From positions 73,041,668 through 73,105,667 of the forward strand of contig OY804576.1 in NCBI GenBank assembly GCA_963680875.1: DNA of 64,000 bases. The letters are read 5' to 3'. This stretch comes from Bathymodiolus brooksi. Its lineage: Eukaryota; Mollusca; Bivalvia; Mytilida; Modiolidae. Position 1 is the first letter of the stretch; the number at the start of each line of letters is the position of its first letter. The translations under genes and the position numbers were made by a program. The notes beneath the pieces were generated by a model, which searched no databases, was not told where the DNA came from, and saw only the letters and a list, made by a program, of their open reading frames with translations. This document shows, one piece after another, positions 33,144-44,720 of the stretch.

Positions 33144-35094
33144 TATATACCATATCAATAGATCATTGTTAAAAGTGGTGCCGGTCGTGGTTGTGATCCA
33201 CAGCCATACCATATTGTGCAATTTTAAAACATATATTTATTAAAAATTCATTATTACAAGTTGTATATGAATTTCATTATATATTATAGACTGTTGAGAT
33301 TTTACATATTGTTTTTGAAAATTGTTGTGAAAAGACACCATATTACTGCCATGAAGATGAAATGTGCCTATAATAATATTATAAACCATATGACATTCCA
33401 AACCTGTTATAGTTTGTGAAATTTTATATGATGAATGTGTAGTTATTTTATACATACATATTTAATACGTCAAACATGTTTGTTGTAGTCTCGATATGAT
33501 ACTGTATTACTGAGTGCTTGAAATATTGTAGATAGTAACTTGCCAAAGCCTTAGTGCTGTTGCCTTGCTATTGCAATCAAATTTTGCAGGTGCAATTTAT
33601 TTGAAATGAACGATGATTTGAATTACAACAGGCACGTTGCTATATTTTGCAAAAAAAAGATATGGCATCTTCATGGGGAGTTTATTGGACTTTTTGTTTG
33701 TTAATAATTTGTTTGAATTTCTGTATTTACACAGACCATTCAAAATTAACTATCACTGTTATTAAGACACTAATCATTCTATAAACAGTATGAGGAGCTC
33801 AGCTGGGATATTTTAGTAGAAATGTCTTTGTCCTAACAAAAAACTTGTTTGAAAGAAAGCAAAATGAATATGACCTGCTAGTAAAAAAATAATTTAGTTT
33901 TGACATTGTAAATTTATTAAAAAATGTTCTGGAAACACAAATTGTTGCAACAAAAATCCAAGTCCTCTCTGTATATTATTTGATTGGTGTCTAACTTGTG
34001 ATAGTGAAATTCTAATTTGTATTTATGACTATTTTCATAAATGTTACATTGACTACATGGCATATAGATAAATTTTGAATTTGTGTTGAAACCAGACAAA
34101 AGTAAAAATAACCATAAAAATGCAGATAATAAACATATGTTCTTTGGTACATGTTTGTGAACAAAAAATTTCAAAGACCAAGGCAACAATTATATTATTG
34201 TTATTGGACCTGTCTGCAGTAAAAAAAAAAAATCAGTTACTCCTTTTGTCTTACTTCCTGGCATCTTGAGTTATTGTACTGTTTAAAAAGTAAAAACAAA
34301 TATTCATACTTTCAAAATTTTATTTTTGATTTCTGATCAAAATGTTATTTCAACTTGGTACTATACTTGTGTCTTTTTTTTATGAGGGAAAAGGGGGTAA
34401 TTTGGATAATAATAATAATAGATACATTAACCAATTTAATTGACTTTGGCTTTTATTTGATCTCAACCATTCAATTAATCCTTCCACAAATGCCATTTAA
34501 AGTTGTTCTAGGATGAATTATTGCCATTTTGGGCATTCTTTAAAAAAAAATGCTGTTTGAAATAAATGTAGATAGGTAATTTTTTCCTATAAACATTTTG
34601 AAAAGCATGACTATATAGAAATAGTCATTAATACTGATCAAATTTTCAAATCATATGTATTGCTAAAGATGGTTGATGTGCATTTATTAATTTTTTTGCC
34701 AAATGATGCCATATTTAATTGTTAATGACTTTCTATCAATTGTCAGTTAAATCCTGTGTAGTCAATATTTTTACAGCTAACATGAAATATACATGCATCA
34801 TTTATTTTGTGTTCCTGTATCAGGTTTATTTATGTGTATGGGAGATATTTAAGAAATAAATCATGGAAGCCAGAATGTGTTTTGAGTTTTAACAGGCGAG
34901 GGATAAAATTTACTAATATCTGCCAACCCATGTTAAAACTCAAACGCATTCTGGATTCCATGATTAATTTCGATTCTGAAATGTCTAAGAGTACAAATAC
35001 GGTAGTATACTTTGATTGGAAGATGGTAAGGCCAAATAAAAAAATATGTGTGGTTCTGGTTATGCCCCGGAAAAAAAATAGGGTAGGTAGGGAT
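33144..35094 (+). other. Probable SERTA 3' UTR and downstream AT-rich sequence
   Basis: It is repeat-poor and AT-rich, as is usual for a long 3' UTR. AATAAA words occur near 34561 and 34855. No ORF with a recognisable domain. The end of the transcript cannot be set from sequence. Confidence 0.4.
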
Positions 35095-35128
35095 TTTTTT
35101 TTTTTTTTTATATATATATATATATATA

Positions 35129-36286
35129 TACGTCTGAAAATTAAACCAAACAGTGTTAGAATTAGATTTTAGAGCTGTCAAATTTTTGTTCTTCCCTCGA
35201 CGGGATTTGAACCCACACCATTGTTACACTGCAGCACCATTCGCTTATATATACGTCTGAAAATTAAACCAAACAGTGTTAGAATTAGATTTTAGAGCTG
35301 TCAAATTTTTGTTCTTCCCTCGACGGGATTTGAACCCACACCATTGTTACACTGCAGCACCATTCGCTTAGCCTTACGTCCAGCGCCCTAGACCACTCGA
35401 CTACATCCACTCCCCAAAAAAAGGAGCTTCAATAGTCGTAGTGTTACCTTGTCTCGTAAGGCAAATCTAGGGATAGGCGTAAGACATGTGTATAAGCGTG
35501 TGTAGATGGTACATATATACTTAATATTATAATTTGACAGCAATCTAACTCAGCAATTTTTAATATATTGGATAGGATAATGAAGAATTATTCACTATAC
35601 AGTCACAGGAAATAAAGTATATTATACAAACGTCTAGAAGCAAGTGACAACCATACAATATATCTGTCCCACTGGATCTCAAAGTTACTTTAAAGGATAC
35701 TAGGTTAATACTAAATATTATATACGTCTGAAAATTAAACCAAACAGTGTTAGAATTAGATTTTAGAGCTGTCAAATTTTTGTTCTTCCCTCGACGGGAT
35801 TTGAACCCACACCATTGTTACACTGCAGCACCATTCGCTTAGCCTTACGTCCAGCGCCCTAGACCACTCGACTACATCCACTCCCCAAAAAAAGGAGCTT
35901 CAATAGTCGTAGTGTTACCTTGTCTCGTAAGGCAAATCTAGGGATAGGCGTAAGACATGTGTATAAGCGTGTGTAGATGGTACATATATACTTAATATTA
36001 TAATTTGACAGCAATCTAACTCAGCAATTTATATATATCATGCTTATACACATGTCTTACGTCTATCCCTAGATTTGCCTTACGAGAAAAGGTAACACTA
36101 CGATTATTGAAGCTCCTTTTTCAGGGAGTGGATGTGGTCGAGTGGTCTAGGGCGCTGGACGTAAGGCTAAGCGAATGGTGCTGCAGTGTATCAATGGTGT
36201 GAGTTCAAATCCCGTCGAGGGAAGAACAAAAATTTGACAGCTCTAAAATCTAATTCTAACACTGTTTGGTTTAATTTTCAGACGTA
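35129..36286. mobile_element. Cluster of tRNA-Leu-like SINE copies (family C)
   Basis: Four copies: 35129-35246 (minus, truncated), 35248-35560 (minus), 35720-36032 (minus) and 36048-36286 (plus). The head reads GTAGTCGAGTGGTCTAGGGC (A box) and GGGTTCAAATCCCG (B box) with a long variable arm between, like tRNA-Leu. The body ends in GACGTATATATA. The second and third copies look identical over 313 bp. The acceptor stem does not pair, so these are not tRNA genes. A T run and (TA)n tract sit at 35093-35130. Confidence 0.85.
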
Positions 36287-36695
36287 TATATATAAATTTC
36301 AGATGGAAACAAATGATTTTCTTTTACTACATTTGTACCTTTCACTTCTTTGCATGATGCATTTATATATGGTGTGATATTATATACTAATCAAGATTGA
36401 TAGGGATCACCTTAGTTTCAAATTAAAAAAATAATTAAAGACAGAAAGTAAAATGAAAAAAATGATCGGTACATTTGTTCAAAATCATCTGTTTTTGAAC
36501 ATAAAGGTAGGAAATGTCATTTCAACCAGAATACTGTTTTTAACCATTTTCAAGTTTTTAAATCTATTTGACTTTTTCAAAATAAGGAAGGTGATCCTTA
36601 TCTAATTTTGAGTAGTATATTAAAACAGCCTGCACTTCTGCACTATTGTTTCTTATGTATGCACCCTTTATTTCTTAGTCACCCTCTGCCTAATG

Positions 36696-36992
36696 CTAAA
36701 TGGCTTGTAGTGTTTGTTTTAAAATTTGCGTGAAGTTAAATTGTCTAACGTTGAATAACGAAACCACTTCCCCTACTGTCAGCGCCGAAGTTACCACATG
36801 AGATTGACTCATTACTTTACACGGATTGTTTTTCAATCTGAAGTCATGATGTTCGTCAAAAATGTCATTAAATGTTCTAGAATTGATGACTGGGACGATG
36901 ATACTTTTGGTTTCTTTTAAGTGATCACACTTATTAAATGTAAGCGACAAAACACTGCACGTTGGCCCAGCCTCTTTCAATGAGGCCGCCAT
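36696..36992 (-). CDS. Uncharacterised ORF, 98 codons
   Basis: It starts at an ATG in good context (ACAATGGCGGCC, 36992) and runs to a TAG at 36696. The codons look ordinary and the local GC is higher than the surroundings. No domain, signal or membrane segment is recognised (start MAASLKEAGPTCSVL). The sequence just upstream (37055-37107) is a dispersed repeat (GGAACCACACATAT) also found near 35050. It could be a small gene, the 5' exon of a larger minus-strand gene, or a decayed retrocopy. Confidence 0.35.
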   Translation of the reverse strand: MAASLKEAGPTCSVLSLTFNKCDHLKETKSIIVPVINSRTFNDIFDEHHDFRLKNNPCKVMSQSHVVTSALTVGEVVSLFNVRQFNFTQILKQTLQAI

Positions 36993-37301
36993 TGTTAAAA
37001 CTAATACCAGAGTCGGTGACGGAAATGTTCCGGAAATTTGGAAATTGTTGGAATTTTTTTTAGGGACGGTCGGGTAACCGGAACCACACATATATTTTTA
37101 TTTGGCCTAATTTATATTTATGTTTGCGGACAATGTCGCACCCAATTTATGCTGCCAAATTCGAGCAAACGACAATTCATCAACACATACATTTACAACG
37201 GGAAAGTCAGTCACATGCACTGTCACATGTGCTAATGAGATTATAACCCAATCGATAAATCGGTCATTTGTTTACAAAGCGAAAGAAGGACGTCATGTTA
37301 G

Positions 37302-37454
37302 AATATATGTTATTCAGCTATCAGACAGGGTATATAATGTGACATTCCCGGCTTAGGATCTATATTCCCTGAGGCGCAGCCGAAGGGAATATATATCATA
37401 AGCCGGGAATGTCACATTATATACCCTGTCTGATAGCTGAATAACAGATATATT
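37302..37454. repeat. Long hairpin, about 69-bp arms
   Basis: Arms 37302-37370 and 37384-37454 share TTATTCAGCTATCAGACAGG and GTGACATTCCCGGCTTA, with a few mismatches, around a 13-base loop containing GAGGCGCAGCCGA. No ORF. Probably a MITE-like palindromic element. Confidence 0.85.
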
Positions 37455-39125
37455 ACGGATTTAACCTTTTTTTTTTTAAATACAACATCCAACTGTATTA
37501 AATAAATTTGCCTCTTTTATTTTCATTTTTCGTATCTCTAGATGTCTGTACCTTTGACGTCATTCTTCAATGACGTCAAAATATGTGTCACGTCATATTT
37601 CATGTATAGGGTGTCTCATGAAGGAAAATACTGTACTAAATTTCTAAATCAATACAGTTTCATATGTAGTAAATTTTATAAACTTTATAAATATGACATT
37701 AATATATCACATAACAAAACAACGGGTTTGCGAAACAGTTTCAATAATTTAAATGTTAACTACATGTAAATAAAACCTTGGTGTGGCCCCATGCAGTCGA
37801 AAGTTTTCAATTTTAGGCTCAACATTTTGTGTATTTGTTATGGTACAGCCGTGAAACATAGGAGTTTGCTGAATCGATCAGGTATTTGTGATGGAATTAA
37901 CCGTTGTAATATTTGTTTGTTCATGCAGCCGTTTTGAATATAAAAACAGCATTTAATTTGGTAAAAATACATTTATTATCCCGTATTATACCATTGATTC
38001 AGTGAAGCCTAATGTTTTGTCGTCCCATGTTTTAATCGTTTTTGGGGACTGAAATATATACCCTATCTGTTTTCCGAATATATGCTGACATTCAGGGCTG
38101 AAGAACCAATGAAAATATGTGTAACAAACTAAATTCGTAATATTAGCTGATATTCTCAGATAAGTCAATGAATTAGTTTTAGGGTCAGAGTACTTAGAAT
38201 TTCACTTTTCTGCATTGTTTGACTACATGATTCTACCAATCTGACCTTTTTTGACAAGTACATGTATTGCACAATTATTGCCAGTATTATATTTATTCGA
38301 TGTATTTGTATTTTTAAGCTACAAATGATATTTTACATTTATACATGTGAAGAAACCACCGAAGAACGATGTTTATATGATTATTAGAAGAACAACCAAA
38401 GAAAAGTGGTATGTTTGAACAATTTAATATTGTATTATGAGTAAGACAAGTTGACTTGAAACTGGTAAAACTTATATCCTAGTTTGTTGTCATAACAATA
38501 GTTTGTATTGAACAATTGTATAGTATTTTTATCCTGCTCTTGTTTTATAAGGGCAGTCAAATTGCATCGATTGGATAATTTTTTTGTTATATATACGGTC
38601 ACTGACTGAAATACAGCTGTTCTGGTACCCATTTCATTTTCACATTTGAGGTTTAAGAAACTTGTTAGTAAACCTGTTGACAGAAAATATCAAAAGAGGC
38701 AATCGAAGGATAATTGTATAATTTTATTATTTAAAGTATTTTTTATGTATTAATCAGATTTTGTTTCTGCAGGATAAACACAATATTAATGCAGTCTTAA
38801 AATATAAAGTTTATGAGTATTTGAAGTAAAACTGAGGAAAGTCTCGACCAACCTTGCCTTTGTCCCAGTTTTTAAACCTACACATAAACTTTATATTATA
38901 AGACACTGCACTAATTTTGTATATTTATAAACTTGTGTAATATGCTTTATGATTGATAAGGGTGAGAGAAAAAAATTACATGGAAGTTTAAACCTTCAAA
39001 TGTGTTTTGAGATTGGTTGTTTACTTAATATTCTTCTCAATGAAAGTGTAATTTTTTGAATCCAGGATAACCCCATATGCCATTTCTATATAGTAAAGTC
39101 ATGCTTGTTGATCATTTTAATACTT

Positions 39126-39156
<31 letters not shown>

Positions 39157-42100
39157 ATGGATTTTTTTTTAAGTTCAGGGTGTTTTATACCAATTTTAAT
39201 AGATTTGTAATTTTACATGAAAATGTTTTTTTTTGTTGTGAAGATATGTACATTTCATTGACCACTTAAAAGAATCATTATTATTTATTAAAGTCATGTT
39301 GACATACATTTTATCATGTTTGAGCCAAATCAAGAATATTTTATTCTTTTGATATATGCAATTATTTATTGTTTCATTGACATTTGTATGATAAGTACTT
39401 ATTTATTTTTGTACAGTAAAAGGCATTTGTTAAGAATCAAAGATCCATGTGTTTATGTTGAAGTATAGTAAAGAGAGAAATAATTTATTTCAAGATGGGG
39501 TACAAATAGACAAAGATATTAATGATCTCAGAATATTTAAAGTTGGAACTGTATCATTGTCATTGATTGTGTTGATTAGAGGCAATATTTTAGTGAATTT
39601 TTTTGTACAGGGTTATGAAGGGCCAGATATGCAACATGTCTTGTTTCAAACCAAGATGTTCTTACTTTAACCTTTTGACTGCTGTATGTTCATCTTTTGT
39701 ATTTTTACACACATTTAAAACTACTGTAGGTATTAATCAAAAATTAAAATTAAATAATTCTAGATTATTTTTTATTATTATTTATTTGTTAATCATATCC
39801 TTTGTAGGACATAAAAACACAATGTCATAAATATTATTTTGACTTTTTTTTTTTTTACAATCTTCTGAAATGTTGTCTTAAGATCTCTTAAAAAGTTTAT
39901 ATTCCGATACCAAGATCTTGTCGAAATATATTCCGTCTCTGCAGAGACGATGATAAACGATGCATTTTTTTTTATCAATGTGTGACATAAAATTGTTTTT
40001 GACATTTGCTTCACTGGATTTGGTACTGCTTTGACAACTATTTTGTTCCAGTATTGTTATAAATACTGTTATAGTGACAGCCGGAACCTTTCAGCCGTAT
40101 TGAAAGCGGGAGTTTTGGCACTTTAAAATCTGATACAACCCACCATTTCTTTATAAATGTCTGTACCAAGTCAGGGTCATTACAGTTTTCACAGTTTTCC
40201 GGTTGTTGACTGATTTTGTCTGTTTATATACTTATGAGTTTTGACTTTCCCTTTGTAAGATTGTTCGGAGTTCGGTAATTTTGTTATTACCCTTATTTAT
40301 AAGGAAGCCTATTAAAAAAATAGGTATGTCATAATTTACTTTGAACAGATTGAAATGAAATAATTTGTTCTTCTTTTCACATCTGTGGTTTTTATTTACC
40401 AAAAGGAGTCTTTCTTCCGAAATAAAACCTATGTTTTTATGTTATGCAATATGTTAATTAGATATTTTTTTTATATAATTAAATATTGTCATGTTTGATA
40501 AGAAGCTATACCATACAGACAGGTATCAAGTGATTTTAAATTTCAATGATAGTGAGATCAATGCATATTGCCATACATTGGACAATTTCACTTCGAGTCC
40601 AATTTTCTCTGTTTTTGTGGCTGCAATGTTAATTTGCATAATAATGTTGTTAAAATTAAAATGCAATATTTTACAGATAAAGAAGTCGGTAAAACATTTC
40701 ACTGTAGATAATGCAATGGTTCAAAATAACTGGTCTCCCCCCCCCCCCCCCCCCCAACAAATGAGAATTACTTCAAAAGGAAGTGTACATTGTTGTCAAG
40801 GTGAAGTGTGATAAAATTAATATTAGATGTGATATACATCAACAGCAATATTGTTGTACATATGGATTAATTTAAGATTTGTTATGTTTATACTTGTATA
40901 TATATATTCTGAATTCTATTACTCTTATAATACTTATTGTATTTATTATTATATACTTAAAATGATCTGATATTTTGTAAATACTGTCCACACTAGTCAG
41001 AATACATATGATACTATTTTTTAATTTTCCTCTCAAAAAAAACATTTACAGAGGGACTAAAATTGGATTGGATACCATTTTTCATTGGGAAAGGGTCCTT
41101 TTACCAGACCCTGGGGAAGGCTAGAAAAATCCCTGCATACAAAAAAATTGATGCACATATTTACATATGCAAAATAAAATTGCATTCCATTGGAGAGGGA
41201 AGTGATTTAAACACATTTAATGTTTGATTTTTGGATTAAAATAAAACCTCAATCCTTTCCTTGTAATATTATAATAAAAAAAAATGTACCTCAGGAAATT
41301 TGTGAATGTGAATTTAGTTTCTGTTTATAGTTGTAAAACTATTTTTAAATTTTGACTTATATTGCAGAGATGAAAAATATTTGGAAATAAAACTGTCAAA
41401 CTTGGACCAAACAGTTAGAAACTGAATGTATTCAGGGAATGTATTGGGGGGGGGGGGGGGGGGGGGGGGGGGTCTTCTTTTTCATCAGTGAGTACTTTTA
41501 TCTCTGGTATTGTCCATATTCTGGTTTCTACAATCCTTATCAAAATGTTCCAATTAAAAGTCCAGAAACAGAAGGATTTCATGAATATTGTTTTTTATTT
41601 TTACCAAACTTGCCTTCTTGTACATTGATGTAAGATTTAATGTTTATTTTATACTATTTCTGTTATTTCACATACATTTAATCAAATTTAAACATCATGA
41701 AACAACAATTTCTGCTTTAATTAAGTATTACTTCCTAAATCTCAGTTGTTGATTTTTAAATTCAAATGAAGTTGAGGGTATGCAACTATTTGTACATAAT
41801 ATCAAGTCAGTTCAGCTTTCATTATATTTTAAGTCTATACTATCTGAGCACAATTGGTTTTTACATGGTATATAGTATCTGTTATACCACTCCAGGCTGT
41901 GGCATATAATATAAATAACACTGATACTTGTATTAAATACAGATATTACTCTGGTTATTGCCAGTATGGTAGATTTTTTTGGGGGATTTCGATTAATCTC
42001 AAGACTATAAGGTACTTGTTACTTTGAAAGCTGAAACTGACTTAGCTTCTTATATTAATTTGAAATATCACATTGCTATGGATTCTTCAACCATCAGATT

Positions 42101-42579
42101 TTTTTGAGTATGTGATAAAATATGGAGAGAAAGTATATAAATTCTTCTCTTTTTCTGTTAGCAAAATTTTACAAACATTGAATCTATTAATTCAATTTTT
42201 TTTGAAAAAAAAAGTCTCAAAAAGTTAGCTAAACATCAGTTACAATTTTTGTTAGTGGGAGAGGGGGATAAGTTTGTTAATTTTATCTCAAAATGTTTCT
42301 TCTACAGATTACAAAAGTTTTGACTACATAGTTGTATTCATAAGTGTAATAAATGACATAAAAAAGCGTAATATGGAAAGTGTGGAAATTGTTATTCATT
42401 TAATTTGTCCAAAACCATATGAGTAAAATAAACAAAAAACTTTGTCTCCCAATCATTTTATACAGATTAATACAATCTGAATGTCAACTGTATATAGAAA
42501 AATATTTTTGCAAATGAAATAATAGTTTATATATGTTAATAAATATTTTATACTTTACATAGTAGTTGTTGTAAATATT
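37455..42579. other. Gene-poor AT-rich stretch
   Basis: 5.1 kb without a recognisable exon. It holds a (TA)n run near 39130-39157, a C run at 40738-40755 and a G run at 41445-41471. A 106-codon plus-strand ORF at 40491-40811 ends in the C run and shows no domain apart from a hydrophobic stretch. Few SINEs occur here, in contrast to the rest of the window. Confidence 0.5.
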
Positions 42580-42860
42580 AGTTGAGCCGCATCTGTGGTG
42601 AAAATGGTTGTACATGCTTGCCTGAAGTACGATAGAACATGCGTTGGATCCCCGATTGGGTCAAAACAAGACATATAAAATTGGTATTTGCTGCTTCTCC
42701 ATTAAACACTCGGTATTAAGGAGTATTAGCAAAAACTGTTGTTTCAGTGAGCTAACACTATAAAAATCCAACCAAGCGTGTTGGTCTAGTCATGGAAATG
42801 TAACTTGTTCTCACCATGATATAGCTAAAAAAAATGCTCATTTGGTGCTTGTTGCAAATC
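42580..42860 (+). mobile_element. SINE family A, diverged
   Basis: Plus-strand copy with a weak head, GTTTCAGTGAGCTAACAC and TCACCATGATATAGCTAA. An older copy with deletions. Confidence 0.7.
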
Positions 42861-43065
42861 TCGGTCAAGACTTTTTCCCTCTCTGAACTTTAAAGGAAAT
42901 GTTTAGTGAATGAACATAAACTGAACATGGTTAGTTCTATGCACAGGGAGCCATTAATACAGATGAAACAATATGAGAACAAGTTTCTCTGAAAGTTTTC
43001 ATCAATTTCCCAGTTTTTAAGGGATGTTTTGTTAATCGTCAAGCTTTTTACTTTTAATTATATAA

Positions 43066-43260
43066 GGGTTAGGGATATGGTTTTTAATGCCACTTTCAAT
43101 CATTTTTCTTCTATATCGTGGCTGTCAATTTTATTGGTGGAGAAAACCACTGACCTACCACATGTCACTGATAAACTATCACATAATTTTGTATCGAGTA
43201 CACCTCTCCATGAGTGGGATTCAAACTCACAACGTTAGTGGTGATGGGCACTGATTGCAT
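43066..43260 (-). mobile_element. SINE family B
   Basis: Minus-strand copy with tail, body and the head up to GAGTTTGAATCCC. The GGAGTACCC word of the body is deleted. Confidence 0.7.
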
Positions 43261-43429
43261 ATAGACAATATACATACATTGTTAGAAGAAATATTTATTT
43301 ATATTAGCTTTCTGCCCTGTTTTTCGTAGTGAGTGCAAATTAATTTTATATTTTCCGACAATCCGGTACCAAAATAAACAATGTCTGAATCCGAGAATGC
43401 TTTTAAAATGAATAAATTTTTAGATCACC

Positions 43430-44220
43430 TTGCCAAAGGCAATGTTGAGCCTTTGCCAACACTTGGCGTCCGTTGTCTGTTAACTTTTAACATTTTAATT
43501 TTCTCCTCTGAAACTTCTTAGCTTAATGAATCGAAACTTGACAGGATACATCTATGGAAGGTACTCTATAAAGATTACTCATTCTGTCCTGATCCGTTGA
43601 CATACATGGCCGTCATAGACAATTCTTGTTTTTGGTTGTTTAACTATAAAAATTCTCTGAAACCGCTTTGCCAAATGAACCGAAACATAGTAGGAAGCAT
43701 CTATGGAATGTCCTCTGTAAAGATTGCTCATTTTGTTTTTGTTTAAAAAACATGGCCACCACAGGCAATTCTTGTTTCTGATTGGTCTATTTCTGAAAAA
43801 TTTACTTCTCTGAAACCGCTTAGCCAAATGAACTGAAACTTGGTAGAAAGCATCTATGGAAGGTCCTCTATAAAATTTGTTAATTTCATCCTGATCCTTT
43901 CACAAACATGGCCGACACAGGCAATTTTTATTTCTGATTGGTTGATTTCTAACACATCCTCTCCTCCGAGTGGTTACTTGGTCAAATGAACTGAAACATT
44001 GTAGGAAGCATCTATGGAAGGTCCTCTATACAAATTGCTCATTTCATTCCGATCCTTTAACAAACATTGCCACCATAAGAAATTCTTGTTTCTGGTTGGT
44101 CAATTTCTAAAAAATCTTCTCCTCGGAAACCGAGTAGCCAAATGAACCGAAATAGGAAGGACCTATGGAAGGTTCTGTATAGCATTTCCTCAAAACAGAA
44201 TGAAAGGTGAGCGACACAGA
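43430..44220. repeat. Tandem module array (about 150-170 bp x 5)
   Basis: Head CACCTTGCCAAAGGCAATG, GGCGTCCGTTGTC, then about five modules with words CTTCTCCTCTGAAAC, GGTAGGAAGCATCTATGGAA, AACAAACATGGCCGCCA-like and CAATTCTTGTTTCTGATTGG. Diverged copies of the family at 51960 and 53930. It lies upstream of the FEZ start exon. Confidence 0.85.
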
Positions 44221-44720
44221 TTAAGCCAAGTTTCATAACGTGACCAAAATAATATTTTCACTGGTTGTCCTCCCCTTTTAAATTATCTGGATGAAAACAA
44301 TGTGTCTGGTTTTAATGATGCCAAATTTCAAGTTAATACACTACTGCAATCGATGCTATACATCTTTACCTTTGCCGAGAATTCGTAATTTATCACGGAT
44401 TGTATCGTGTTCGAGTTCAAAATTATATCCCAGGTAAGGCGTTTGCTATCCCCATCTCCTATGGCTATGGAGGCAGCCATTAAAAATCTAGATTCAGCCG
44501 TTATCTGACCCCTTTAACAACAATATAATATAACATACAATAACAATTTTAACAACCAAACTTTGCAATGACAGACAATTTCCCCCAATCTACTTAGATG
44601 GGAACGATGCATTCTCTGCGGGAATATTTGTTAACCGACAGCAACGAAAATCAACACTACATATTGATAAAGTGAGATTCTAAGGTGAAGGTCAGTGATG
44701 TCAGGATGCGGGGAATGAAA

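Noticed and set aside
35180..36230. tRNA-Leu genes
   Set aside because: A and B boxes and a variable arm are present, but the acceptor stem does not pair and each is followed by a constant non-tRNA body. These are SINE heads.
40491..40811. Plus-strand ORF of 106 codons
   Set aside because: It ends in a C homopolymer and has no recognisable content beyond a short hydrophobic stretch.
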